Source: Sphaerolaimus hirsutus (lineage: Eukaryota > Nematoda > Chromadorea > Monhysterida > Sphaerolaimidae). From it: a stretch of DNA of 64,000 nucleotides. Positions 51,901-60,268 of this stretch are shown here, one piece after another; position 1 is the stretch's first letter, and every line of letters starts with the position of its first letter. The stretch covers positions 6,450,701 to 6,514,700 of the forward strand of contig OZ038450.1 of the NCBI GenBank assembly GCA_964036195.1, in the 5' to 3' direction. Below the pieces are notes generated by a model that saw nothing but the letters and a program-made list of their open reading frames with translations, made no database searches and was not told the DNA's origin. The translations under genes were made by a program, and so were the position numbers.

Positions 51901-54900
51901 AGCAATTTCAAATATGCACTCCATTACTAAAACCCAGAAATTGAACCCCTAGACCCAAAAATTTCAAATTGTGAAATGATGCATTTGGGTTTCTGATTAC
52001 AATGATTTGAAATATGCACTCTATTCTGACAGTACATCACCATAACCCTGAAATTAAACCCCTGGGGCCAAAACTTTCAAATTGTGAAATGATACATTGT
52101 GGGTTTCTAATTGCACTGATTTGATATATAATGCACTCCATTTTGACACTACATTACCATAACCCTGAAAATGAACCACTGGGGCCAAAAACTTTCAATT
52201 TGTGAAATGATGCATTTTTGGGTTTCTGATTGCACTGATTTCAAATTTGGGTTTCTAATTACACTGATTTGATATATGCACTCCATTCTGACACTACATT
52301 ACCATAACCCTAAAAATGAACCCATGGGGCCAAATACTTTCAATTTGAGAAATGATGCATTTTCAGGTTTCTGATTGCACTCATTTGAAATATGCACTTC
52401 ATTTTGACACTACATTACCATAACCCTAAAAATGAACCCCCTGGGCCAAAAACTTTCAAATCATAAAATGATGCATTTGTGGGTTTCTGATTGTAGCGAT
52501 TTCAAATATGCACTCCATTACTAAAACCCAGAAATTGAACCCCTAGACCCAAAAATTTCAAATTGTGAAATGATACATTTTGCAGGATTCTAATTGCACT
52601 GATTTGAAATAACTCAATTTCAACTCTACATTACTGTAAGCCTTAAATTGAACCCCTGGGGCTAATAAATTAGAACTTGTGAAATGATGCATTTGTGGCT
52701 TTTTGATTGCCTTCATTTGAAATATGCACTTGATTTTGACACTACAATACCATAACACTGAAAATGAACCTCCAGGGCCAAAAAATTTCAAATCATAAAA
52801 TGATGCATTTGTGGGTTTCTGACTGTAGCCATTTCAAATATGCACTCCATTTTGACACCACATTACTAAAACCCTGATAATGAACCCCTGGGCCCAAAAA
52901 CTTTCAATTTGTGAAATGATGCATTTGTGGGTTTTTATTGCAGTGATTTGAAATATGCACTCCATTTTTACTCTACATTACCATAACCTTTAAGTCTAAC
53001 CCCCGGGGCTAAAAAATTGAAAATTGTGAATTGATGCATTTGTTGATTGATGATAGCAATGATTTGAAATATTCATTCCATTTTGACACTACATTACCAT
53101 AAACCTGAAAATGAGTTTACAGGGGTTTCCAAATTAGGGACTGAGTTTATGGGAGTTTCCAAGGGAGTTTAAGGGAGTTTCCAAATTAGGGGCTGAGTTT
53201 ATGGGAGTTTCTAAATTAGGGGCTGAGTTTAAGGGAGTTTCCAAATTAGGGGCTGAGTTTACAGGAGTTTCCAAATTATGGGTTGAGTTTACAGGAGTTT
53301 CCAAATTAGGGGCTGAGTTTATGGGAGTTTCCAAATTAGGGGCTGAGTTAACAGGAGTTTCCAAATTATGGGTTGAGTTTACGAGAGTTTCCAAATTAGG
53401 GGCTGAGTTTATGGGAGTTTCCAAATTAGGGGCTGAGTTTATGGGAGTTTTCAAATTAGAGGCTGAGTTTATGGGAGCTTACAAATTAGGGGCTGAGTTT
53501 ACAAGAGTTTGCAAGTTAGGGGCTGAGTTTACAGGAGTTTGCAAGTTAGTGGCTGAGTTTACAGGGGTTTCCAAATTAGGGGCTGAGTTTACAGAAGTTT
53601 CCAAATTAGGGGCTGAGTTTATGGGAGTTTCCAAATTAGGGGCTGAGTTTACAGGATTTTCCAAACCAGGGGCTGCATTTACTGGATTTATAGGGGGTCC
53701 CCATGGGGTGCCATTTTGGGGGGTCTCCAGGGGGGCCATTTTTTGCTGGTCCTCAAGGGGGTTCTATTTTTTTGGGGGGGGGGTCCATAGGGGGTGCCAT
53801 TTTTGGAGAGTCCCCAGGGGGGGCCATCTTTGGGTGGGTACCCAGGGGGTGCCATTTTCATGGGGGTTCCAAGGGGGTGCCATGTTTGGGGGGTCTCCAG
53901 GGGGGTGCCATTTTTTTTGGGGGGGGTCCCTAGGGGGTGCCATTATTGGGGGGTCCCTATTGAGTGCCATTTGTTGATGGTCCTCAGGGGGGTGCCATTT
54001 CTGTGGGGTCCCTCGGGGGTCCCATTTTTGGCCAGTTCTCAGGGGGTGCCATTTTTGGGGGGTTCCCCGGGGGTGCCATTTGGAAGGGGGTACCCACTGG
54101 GGTGTCAGTTTTTGCAAGCCTCTGAGTAGTGGGTTTTGTGGTTCTCTACAATTAATACCACAAGGATTTACAAACACAAAAAGAACAGCAAAGCACAAAT
54201 GTAACCAATTTAAGATTACAACAAAGTTTGACACCTTGCATAAACCACACTATCATATCACAAAACCTATACCACACAGAATGCACACTGCACACTGTCA
54301 TACCAAATCACTAACTGTCCACATTTTACTACTGAGTTTCATGCCCAACCATTTTACGGAAGTTTACAAAAATCCATTCCAAAACATTGCATCTTAGGTA
54401 TTGGTCTTGTTATTGTTGGTACACTACATACTGCATTTCAAAACACATGCCTAGCATGTGGGCAAACTTAACTAAACTATCATATTTCCTCCAATGACAG
54501 AGGACCCATATATTTTTTCACCACCTCTTTACCCACCTCTCCATTGAAGACACCAGTCTAGACTTTAAACCATATTATAGGAAATACACCACTCTAATTA
54601 AGGTTGCCCACATGCTAGCCATGTATTTTGATGTAATGTACCAACAATAACAAGACCAATACCAAAGATGCAATCTTTTGGAATAGATTTTTGATTAGTT
54701 CCTTAAAATGGTTGGGCATGAAACTCAATGGTAAAATGTGGACAGTTTGCAATTTGGTATGATGGTGTGCAGTGTGCATTCTGTGTGGTATAGGTTTTGT
54801 GATATGATAGTGTGGTTTATGCAAGGTGTCAAACTTTGTTGTAATCTTAATTGGTTATGTTTATGTTTTGCTGTTCTTTTTGTGTTTGTAAATCCTTGTG

Positions 54901-57900
54901 GTATTAATTGTAGAGAACCACAAACCCCGACCGAAGGTCGGAGAGAATCCTGCTAGTAAACATATAAACAGATGTATTTTTTTATTTTGAAGAATCTAGT
55001 GTATGGAAAAATGATGTGATTTCATCAAGGTTTCTTTATTTTGGCAATAAAAATTAACACACACTAAAACAACACATTTTGTTAGCTGCAGTTACTGATG
55101 GAAAAGCGCCAGAAAAAAGGGCGCCAATGGCCCCACGGCGCCATTCAGAAAGTGGGCGAAGGGCGCCACAGAAAAAGGGCGCCAAGTGCCAATGGCGCCA
55201 CGAAAAGAGGGCGCCAAGCGCCAAGGGCGCCATGGCGCCATTTGAAAAAAAGGGCGCCAGGCGCCAAGGGCGCCAGGCTAAATAAGTGCATGAAGTACTG
55301 TGCGTGTGCTAAAAAGAACACATTCACTTCGTTTTCACGTTCTCCAGGATGAAATCAACAAAAACGAGAATAGCAACAAAAATCTTGAACAAAAAAACGC
55401 CATTTCATCAATAAGTTGTCATTCGATGAAAAATGTGTTCACTCAAATATGTTTTCTGTGTTTTCATGTATTCTGTTTGCAAACATTTTCTTGAAGTGGA
55501 CAAAAACGGAATTGTTGTGATTTGTTCACATGACAAATCTGTTCACATGAGGGTTTGCCGCTTTGAATTTCAACGTTCATTATCAGCTTCTGATCCATCA
55601 GATGCATCTGATGTATTGTTGGAAGATAGATTTCCATCCACTCGCACCACTTTTCATTATCAGTGGACACGTTTTTTATTTTTTTTTGCATTTACGCAGC
55701 ACTCACCTTGAAACTCTGCTGGCGCCACTTTGGCGCCCATTTAAGGCAGGGCGCCAGGCGCCAGTGGCGTCACGGAAAAAGGGCGCCAAGCGCCAATGGC
55801 GCCATGGCGCGGTGCCGTTTGGCGCCCTCAAATGGCGAAGTTCCATCACTAGCTGCAGTGTGTTGTTAACAAATGAATACCTTAAATATTATTTAAGCCA
55901 TCACTGAATTTTTAGAATACCGATGCTCTAGCAGACTTGCGAAAACATATAGACACGCATCGAATATGTACATCATGTATGCAATTCATGTCGATATAAT
56001 AAACCTCACTCGAAATACTCCCCTAGTTAACCAACCTCAAAACTTCCATTCTGATACAATCACCCCCGGGGTATTTCGAAGATAGGTATACTGTATTTAT
56101 GCAGGCCAAAACAAACAAGCGGACGGACTAAATGAAGCGTTCTCTGACATGGCCGGAAAAGCCTACGAACGTTACATGTACGGCAAGACCGGCGTCGACT
56201 GGGGCGTCGGGGCAGCAATGATGAAGGTGCGCCGCTTGGAATACCTGACTGAATACTAGGGTGTCAAAAAAAATTTTTTACTAAAAAAATTTCTACCGGA
56301 GAACGGAAAACGGAAAGGTAAAAAATTTCACACAGCGGAAAACGGAAAACTGAAAGGTAAAAAAAATTATCGGCCGGAAAACGGAAAACGGAAAAGGGAA
56401 ATGCCGGAAAACGGAAAAAGGAAATGCTGGAAAATGGAAAACGGAAAGTGAAATTTTCATGGAAACGGAAAAAATAAAGTGAAATTTGCACAGAAATGGA
56501 CAAATTTGCAGAAGGAAAACCTGCATGCAGGTTTGCCTGTTTGGCTTTGATTGTGATTGCTGTACATTCTGCAACTATGGATCATGCCAGAAAAATCATC
56601 AACTGTACACTGTACCACTGTACACTACAACAACAATAAGAATTTAGCAAAAGTGAACTTTGATGTAACTGAACAGTAAAAAGTATACTCAGCGGACTGC
56701 AAAGTATGTGACCAAAATTACTTTGTGTTTTTTAAAGATTTGGATACAGATAAAAATTATTAACGACACAAGAACCTGGTAGTTAAAACACCATAGTGGA
56801 AAAAGATAAATACAGATTGGAAAAAATGCCAGAAAACTGAAAATCAAGCCAGAAAATGGAAAAATGGCCTTGAAAAATGGAAACAGAAAGGTAAAAAATC
56901 GTCAGCTGGAAAACGGAAAAATGGGCCGGAAAAACGGAAACAGAAAGGTAAAAAATTTTCAGCTGCCGGAAAATGGAAAACGTAAAGGTCAACAATTATC
57001 GGCTGCCGGAAAACGGACAACAGAAAAGGTAAAAAATATTTCAGCTGGCGGAAAACGGAAAACGGAAAGGTAAAAAATTTCCCTGCGGAAAAGCGGAAAC
57101 GGAAATTTGACACCCTACTGAATACCTATGTAAAGAAAGAGTTGTAAATTGCACTTGCTTACCATCATTTGTTAAGCCGAGATTACAGCTCAGCGTGATC
57201 TTGACGTGAAATGACGACGTAAAATGATGTTGTAAAATAAATTACACGAGTGTGGATCATGCTACAGGTCTATAATTTTTTATGGATAATATATGAAACA
57301 AAACCTTAATCGTGTCCAATGCTGAGTGTTATCAGCCACAGCTAGAGCAAATTGACAAATTCATTTTTTTTCATTTTACGGCATCATTTTACGTCAGGGA
57401 ACTAATTTTACATTTTATGTCAATGGTTGCATGCAATCATTGACGTGAAATGTAACATTAGTTCCCTGATGTAAAATGATGAGGTAAAACAAAAAAAATT
57501 GAATTTTCAAATTCGTTCTAGCTGTGGCTGACCAAACACTCAGTATTGGACACGATTAAGGTATTGATTCATATATTATCCATAACAAATTGTAGACCTG
57601 TAGCATCATCCACACTCATGTAATTAATTTTACGACGTATTTTTACATCGTCATTTTACGTCAAAATCATGCTGAGCTCTAATCTCCGCTTTATATCTTT
57701 GTGTTTTGGCACTCTTCCAACGCCACTCTCTGTCATTCTGTCCAACATCATCATTCATACCGTATATTTATTTACCTATAGACTTGAAAGGTATATTTTC
57801 CCACTTGATGAACGAATTTGCTCGCCATACATGCCTTTTAAATAAAATGTCTTTGGGAAATTTTATGATTTTTGAGGGGCACTATGACCTTGAGATTCTG

Positions 57901-59457
57901 ATGACATACAGGGCGACTTGCCGCTGCGTTACATGGACGACCCAACAAAGAAGGGAGCACAGGACCAGTCCTTTGGGTCGATTGCCAATGCCAAGGACTT
58001 CCCTGCCGCGGGCTTGAATAACCACTTCTCAAGCGGCGTGTTCAACAAGGCATTCTATTGCATGTCCACCAAATTCCAGTTAGTCCAATGCAAAAATGGG
58101 GATTGTAGATATGCACATGCAGTAGATAAAAACATTACTTGGAAAATTTTTTGACTAGATACCGTACATCCTCGTTAATGCCGTATAGCCTCGAATAACA
58201 CCTCTAGAAAAATTTCAACCTGTAACAATTCCCAATCCCATACAGAGGATTAGTGATGGAAAAAGCGCCACAGTTTCGGCGCCAAGCGCCAAAAGCGCCA
58301 TGGCGCTTTTCAGGGTCCAGCGCCAAGCGCCAATGGCGCCAGACGATTTTAGCGCCAAGCGCCAAAAGCGCCATGGCGCTTTTTCAGACCATAGCGCCAA
58401 GCGCCAATGGCGCCAGAAGGCAATGGCGCCAAGCGCCAATAGCGCCAGCGCCAACATTTTTCGAACATATTACTACCTAACTAGCCATGTATTTATGTAT
58501 ATAAATAGGTACATGTATTATGTATTACACTTTTATGTCTTTACAACGTCTTATATAATTAAATAAGAGATTTTTTATATTTAATTATATTTTTGAAATA
58601 TAAATCTCCCAGAGATTTTTGGAATGCTAAAGGTTGCAATCAATACTGTTGCATTTGAACATCATTTGTCAACTCCTCCTCAAGCTTAATTTACATTGGT
58701 TCGGACCAGTTGACATTTGGTGTAGTGTGAATGGTATGCAAGATTCCTTGTAAAGCGTGACATGTTACATATTTTCATTTTATTGGACAAAAAGCTATAC
58801 AGCAGCTGACTGTTTAAAAAACGGGTGAAAATATGCAATCATTGATATAAATATTTAGGTACTGTGTTTACAGGCATCTGGACACGAAAAACATTTGGAC
58901 GAATCACTGAACAATAGTTATCTCTTATTTTTGGTGGCATATTTGGTAAATCCCCTGAAAAATACGCAAATGGTGTGGCGCTTTTTTGGCGCTTTTTAAG
59001 ATGCTAGCGCCAAGCGCCAATGGCGCCAGTCCATTATAGCGCCAAGCGCCAAAAGCGCCATGGCGCTTTATAGGATTGCAGCGCCAAGCGCCAATGGCGC
59101 CAGAGCGTTTTAGCGCCAAGCGCCAAAAGCGCCATGGCGCTTTTTGCTTTGGCGCTAGCGCCAAGCGCCAGCGCCATGGCGCTTTTCCATCACTACAGAG
59201 GATGCATTAAAATATGAAGTTATTTGAAAGGTGTCAGACTTTGTCATCAAGCGTCAAAGGGCCGTGGCACTTTCGCGTCAGTCATTTCACACGCCCGCAC
59301 GCAGGAACGACGTGTGGGACGCGTTCGACATGTTCTACGTGGTGAACACACGCTACTGGTGCCCGCAGACCAACTTCACCGCCGCCGCAGAGCTCATGCT
59401 CGCAGCCACCAACGACATCCAGGCCGGCAAATGGACCCAAGTCCCCTGGGGATACTC
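39641..59457 (+). CDS. Secreted M4 zinc metallopeptidase, copy 2 (3' end outside window)
   Basis: Ten exons: 39641-39925, 40102-40236, 40446-40694, 40931-41066, 44523-44683, 44745-44830, 50411-50667, 56105-56226, 57912-58078, 59305-59457 (1,751 bases). The final exon, which should encode the Cys-rich tail, is not found before the window ends. Exon lengths and phases match copy 1 except +6 in exon 5 and -9 in exon 9. HELAH, NEAFSD and NHFSSGVFNKAFY are intact, so the enzyme is predicted active. Substitutions are sparse in exon 1 and more frequent in exons 5, 7 and 8. Intron contents are entirely different from copy 1, so nearly all the MITEs came after duplication. The in-window reading frame is unbroken. 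Confidence 0.87.
40102..40236 (+). CDS. M4 peptidase copy 2, exon 2
   Basis: 135 bases, nearly identical to 2761-2895. Acceptor after CTGCAG, donor GTGTGG. Intron 1 here is 176 bases against 646 in copy 1. Confidence 0.87.
40446..40694 (+). CDS. M4 peptidase copy 2, exon 3
   Basis: 249 bases, phase 0 at both ends. Encodes LVNGVDEDIEQ and ARVGYLVAVRYFDGG; donor GTACGC. Confidence 0.87.
40793..40907. mobile_element. TA-flanked C-tract MITE (copy e), minimal palindrome
   Basis: Termini CCGTATTTACTCGAATAATT and ATTATTCGAGTAAATACGG, TA on both sides (40791-40792, 40908-40909). At 115 bp it is the shortest complete copy and close to a pure hairpin. In intron 3 of copy 2, only 23 bases from exon 4. 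Confidence 0.85.
40931..41066 (+). CDS. M4 peptidase copy 2, exon 4
   Basis: 136 bases, ending ATG G at donor GTTTGT as in copy 1. Differs from exon 4 of copy 1 by GAAALF against GAPALF. Confidence 0.85.
41067..41854 (+). other. Intron 4 of copy 2, first part
   Basis: Intron 4 is 3.5 kb here, against 0.86 kb in copy 1. This segment is AT-rich; the open frame at 41318-41581 contains CxxC-like pairs but has no recognisable domain and is probably chance. No defined repeat boundary. Confidence 0.4.
41855..43391. repeat. 768-bp tandem duplication
   Basis: Two adjacent copies (about 41855-42623 and 42624-43391) of a unit beginning near GTAATCACTGTCGAATCTG and ending near GGCATGATCAGGAGCTG. The offset between matched anchors is 767-768. 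Copies differ by scattered substitutions and small indels. The unit includes a G-run followed by AAGGGTTACGG and a GC-rich segment. Its origin is unknown; probably part of a larger repeat. Confidence 0.75.
43392..44126. other. Intron 4 of copy 2, later part, with decayed GCGCC MITE
   Basis: At about 44010-44121 the sequence has the layout of the GCGCC-family MITE, including AAAAGTGCCATGGTGCTTTT and the end TTTTTACATCACTA, but with most CG changed to CA or TG. The rest has no recognised feature. Confidence 0.5.
44127..44447. mobile_element. Near-perfect 321-bp palindrome (foldback element)
   Basis: The two arms (from TATAAACACCTTCCCGGAC inward and its complement) are almost exact inverse copies over about 150 bp. 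The hairpin tip is near 44275-44300 (CGGCGAC...GTCGCCG around a short loop). A transcript through intron 4 would form a long double-stranded RNA hairpin. Target duplication unclear (flanks are TA-rich). Confidence 0.8.
44523..44683 (+). CDS. M4 peptidase copy 2, exon 5
   Basis: 161 bases; acceptor after ACTTAG, donor GTATGT. Encodes WYYGVGKQRFTVTIYPNGT and YWNELDYSNKNTFTFNCSE; two residues longer than copy 1 and one of the more diverged exons. Confidence 0.85.
44745..44830 (+). CDS. M4 peptidase copy 2, exon 6
   Basis: 86 bases, almost identical to 4984-5069; donor GTAAGT. The 61-base intron 5 before it also resembles the 69-base intron 5 of copy 1. Confidence 0.87.
44873..46029. mobile_element. 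hAT-like MITE, TAGCATTG family (1,157 bp)
   Basis: Termini TAGCATTGAGAAAAAT and ATTTTTTCAATGCTA with the perfect 8-bp duplication ACCATCAT (44865-44872, 46030-46037). Both ends are built of AAATCTCT/GAGATTTTCTC units; the centre has GTACTCGAGTAC-like sequence. Related AGATTT-rich pieces lie at 46110-46210, 46660-46800 and 58560-58630. Confidence 0.85.
46214..46651. mobile_element. TA-flanked C-tract MITE (copy f)
   Basis: Termini CCGTATTACCTCGAATTATC and TATTTCGAGGTAATACGG, right flank TA, left flank CA (one base off TA). It interrupts AGATTT-rich sequence of the TAGCATTG-type family. Confidence 0.8.
46660..47194. other. Intron 6 of copy 2, middle part
   Basis: AGATTT-rich sequence to about 46800, then a GC-rich stretch at 46810-46980 with repeated CCGGTC/GGTCCCGG units. 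No gene; the reverse-strand open frame here follows the repeats. Confidence 0.4.
47406..48660. mobile_element. hAT-like MITE, CAGAGTTG family (1,255 bp), within copy g
   Basis: Termini CAGAGTTGCG and AACAACTCTG, with 8-bp flanks CTATACAC and ATATACAC (7 of 8). TACGCTTACGC repeats near the ends. It contains another C-tract MITE at 47878-48341. Confidence 0.8.
47878..48341. mobile_element. TA-flanked C-tract MITE, innermost layer
   Basis: Termini CCGTATTACCTCGAATTATC and GTATTTCGAGGTAATACGG with TA on both sides (47876-47877, 48342-48343). It lies within 47406-48660, which lies within copy g of the same family. Confidence 0.88.
48696..49534. mobile_element. hAT-like MITE, TAACGATGG family (839 bp)
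   Basis: Termini TAACGATGGCAAA and TTTGCCATCGTTA, a perfect 13-bp inverted repeat, with the perfect 8-bp duplication CACTCAAT (48688-48695, 49535-49542). The body is rich in GAATTTTCGAATTTTCG. An inner inverted pair, TACCGTATTTCTTCGATTTT (from about 48995) and its complement ending near 49112, suggests a small MITE nested inside. Confidence 0.88.
49736..50410 (+). other. End of intron 6, copy 2
   Basis: Contains AAGCAAGTTT, TTTCCGTTT and CGAGTAAACGTAAATACG-type repeats up to about 50230, with an end resembling a CAGAGTTG-family terminus (GTTTGAACAGCTATG). The matching left end was not found. The remaining bases lead to the acceptor ACGCAG. Confidence 0.45.
50411..50667 (+). CDS. M4 peptidase copy 2, exon 7: zinc-binding HELAH
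   Basis: 257 bases, same phases as copy 1. SHELAHGVTEQTS is unchanged; the Gly-rich edge segment differs (VLVIAHFAGGADNTGNFGSG against VVVLAHYGGGGADVVYNGSG), so substrate preference could differ between copies. Confidence 0.88.
50668..51326 (+). other. Intron 7 of copy 2, first part
   Basis: The 5.4-kb intron 7 begins with sequence containing GTACAGAAAATGTAAAATAC-type pieces shared with the CAGAGTTG family (50760-50890). Degenerate GGGTTGAGTT units at 51175-51320 look like ancestors of the 30-bp minisatellite at 53124. Confidence 0.45.
51327..53110. repeat. Satellite array with a 594-bp higher-order duplication
   Basis: Units of roughly 115-150 bp, each containing TACCATAACCCTGAAAATGA, GGCCAAAAACTTTCAA and GAAATGATGCATTTGTGGG. 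A block from about 51361 to 51954 is repeated almost unchanged at 51955-52554; anchors are 594 bases apart. Outside that block the units are more diverged. Non-coding. Confidence 0.8.
53124..53690. repeat. 30-bp minisatellite, about 19 copies
   Basis: Unit GGAGTTTCCAAATTAGGGGC plus TGAGTTTATG. Because 30 is a multiple of three, both strands stay open (GVSKLGAEFT on plus, NLETPINSAP on minus), producing long but repeat-only frames. No sign of a real gene. Confidence 0.85.
53691..54110. repeat. G-rich tandem repeat (GGGGGTGCCATTTTTGGGG type)
   Basis: About a dozen degenerate units of 27-36 bp with GGTGCCATTTT and GGGGGTCCC. The G runs on the plus strand are spaced suitably for G-quadruplex formation. 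Open frames here (53201-53977 plus, 53764-54234 minus) are products of the repeat. Confidence 0.75.
54129..54929. mobile_element. Foldback element, 800 bp with ~330-bp arms
   Basis: Left arm 54129-54470 (GTGGTTCTCTACAATTAATA...) and right arm 54598-54929 are inverse copies with a few differences, around a loop of about 130 bases. No coding capacity. The ends GGGTTTTGTGG and CCACAAACCCC suggest the termini; target duplication not resolved. Confidence 0.75.
55093..55851. mobile_element. hAT-like MITE, GCGCC family (759 bp)
   Basis: Termini TACTGATGGAAAAGCGCC and TTCCATCACTA with the perfect 8-bp duplication GCTGCAGT (55085-55092, 55852-55859). GCGCC palindromic modules lie at each end (55100-55275, 55720-55850); AT-rich unique sequence between. 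Confidence 0.82.
55860..56104 (+). other. End of intron 7, copy 2
   Basis: A decayed C-tract MITE remnant is visible at about 55975-56085 (ACTCGAAATACTCCCC and CCGGGGTATTTCGAAGATA). The acceptor TATGCAG ends at 56104. Confidence 0.55.
56105..56226 (+). CDS. M4 peptidase copy 2, exon 8: third zinc ligand
   Basis: 122 bases; donor GTGCGC. Encodes QADGLNEAFSDMAGKAYERY. The nucleotide sequence is visibly more diverged from copy 1 at its 5' end than exons 1-3 are. Confidence 0.87.
56257..57117. mobile_element. hAT-like MITE, TAGGGTGTCAAA family (861 bp)
   Basis: Perfect 12-bp termini TAGGGTGTCAAA and TTTGACACCCTA, with the perfect 8-bp duplication CTGAATAC (56249-56256, 57118-57125). Both ends carry tandem CGGAAAACGGAAAACGGAAA units. 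It starts 30 bases after the exon 8 donor. Reverse-strand open frames (56264-56574, 56783-57113) are translations of these repeats. Confidence 0.9.
57172..57693. mobile_element. Foldback palindrome, about 522 bp
   Basis: Arms of about 255 bp run from TTAAGCCGAGATTACAGCTC inward, with the complement ending GAGCTCTAATCTCCGC. The centre is at ATGGTTGCATGCAATCAT (about 57425-57442). Arms differ by scattered changes. No coding capacity. Confidence 0.78.
57912..58078 (+). CDS. M4 peptidase copy 2, exon 9: catalytic histidine
   Basis: 167 bases; donor GTTAGT. LRYMDDPT and NHFSSGVFNKAFY are kept; three residues shorter than copy 1 in the loop after QDQ. Confidence 0.87.
58251..59195. mobile_element. 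hAT-like MITE, GCGCC family (945 bp)
   Basis: Termini TAGTGATGGAAAAAGCGCC and GCGCTTTTCCATCACTA, with the perfect duplication CAGAGGAT (58243-58250, 59196-59203). End modules 58251-58456 and 58976-59195 are arrays of GCGCCAAGCGCCA and GCGCCATGGCGC. In intron 9 of copy 2. Confidence 0.88.
59305..59457 (+). CDS. M4 peptidase copy 2, exon 10
   Basis: 153 bases, near-identical to 34102-34254. Encodes NDVWDAFDMFYVVNTRYWCP through VPWGYS; donor GTGAGT. The next exon is expected beyond the window. Confidence 0.87.
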
Positions 59458-59462
59458 GTGAG

Positions 59463-59807
59463 TAGTGATGTAAAAAGCGCCAGACTTTTGGCGCCAAGCG
59501 CCAAAAGCGCCATGGCGCTTTTCCGGAACTAGCGCCAAGCGCCGATGGCGCCACAGCAAAATGGCGCCAAGCGCCAAAAGCGCCATGGCGCTTTTCTGGA
59601 CCTTAGCGCCAAGCGCCAAAGGCGCCAGGGGGACATGGCGCCAAGCGCCAATGGCGCCAGCGCCAAAATGATATTGCCTTTAATCATACAGGTGAGACAA
59701 AGTACTTTTTTCTTCACTTTCAATAACTTGTATTGCCTCCAAAAACACAAAAATGGTCAAATAATGGAAATCCATAAGTCTTCTTGCTCAACATCCAACT
59801 GTAACTA
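59463..59807. mobile_element. hAT-like MITE, GCGCC family, left part
   Basis: Begins TAGTGATGTAAAAAGCGCC immediately after the exon 10 donor, followed by a GCGCC module to about 59668 and unique sequence. No right terminus within the window. The octamer before it, CTCGTGAG (59455-59462), overlaps the exon end and splice donor and should be repeated at the missing right end. It is interrupted by the C-tract MITE from 59808. Confidence 0.7.
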
Positions 59808-59978
59808 CCGTATTACCTCGAATTATCCCCCCTTGAATCGAATTACCCCCCCCCCCCCTCAATATGGGCTGGGGAAATAATAACCCCCCCCCCTCGAAAT
59901 ACCCCCCCTCCGGAATGATGTACATCATGTATGCAATGTACATGATGTATTTACGACTACTGATTTGCATTGCAGCTA
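59808..59978. mobile_element. TA-flanked C-tract MITE (copy j), left part
   Basis: Starts TA/CCGTATTACCTCGAATTATC and matches copy f (46214 on) through GATTTGCATTGCAGCTA. The match ends abruptly near 59978, where the non-LTR element begins. The right part presumably lies beyond the window. Confidence 0.75.
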
Positions 59979-60265
59979 TACTCCAGCATAGCTATAGGCA
60001 GCGGTACTCGCATAGCTATAGGCAGCGGTACTCGTTAGTAGTGGATGTAAATCCCTTGTGCGAGTGGATTGGAGCGGTGACTGAGCAGACGGGGGTCAGA
60101 ACAGCCGAAACAATCTGCTCGCACTCGCCGGACGTAATAAATTGGGTTCGGCGCGCGCTTCTGGTAGATTCACAGGGGGGTGAGGTTGATTGGAACACAC
60201 CGGTAGCTAGTGATCAGCTCGGAAACACGACTATTAGCGAGGTTCTGCGCGGAATGCGCTACGCG

Positions 60266-60268
60266 TGA
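60266..60268 (+). other. In-frame TGA within the LINE frame
   Basis: Upstream of this codon the same frame is open from within the inserted element (through LLVDSQGGEVDWNTP). Downstream it is open to the window edge. CG to TG decay of an Arg codon would explain it; a short separate upstream ORF is the alternative. Confidence 0.6.

Noticed and set aside
53201..53977. 258-codon plus-strand frame, with minus-strand frames overlapping it
   Set aside because: It is the translation of a 30-bp minisatellite and the G-rich array. Both strands are open because the period is a multiple of three, and there is no start context or domain.
51327..54110. CRISPR-like repeat array
   Set aside because: Units are directly tandem and diverged without unique spacers, in a eukaryotic intron.
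56264..57113. Phe/Ser-rich minus-strand frames
   Set aside because: Translation of the CGGAAAACGG tandem repeats of the hAT-like MITE.
59864..60034. N-terminal part of the frame ending at 60268
   Set aside because: The first ~38 codons lie in the C-tract MITE and the next ~19 in the 24-bp repeat, so they are not credible protein. Only the portion after about 60035 may belong to the LINE frame.
7421..60268. Reassignment of TGA as a sense codon
   Set aside because: All in-frame stops in A and the LINE are TGA, which suggested recoding. But element B ends its frame with TGA and has none internally, and the host exons contain no in-frame TGA. CpG decay explains the pattern.
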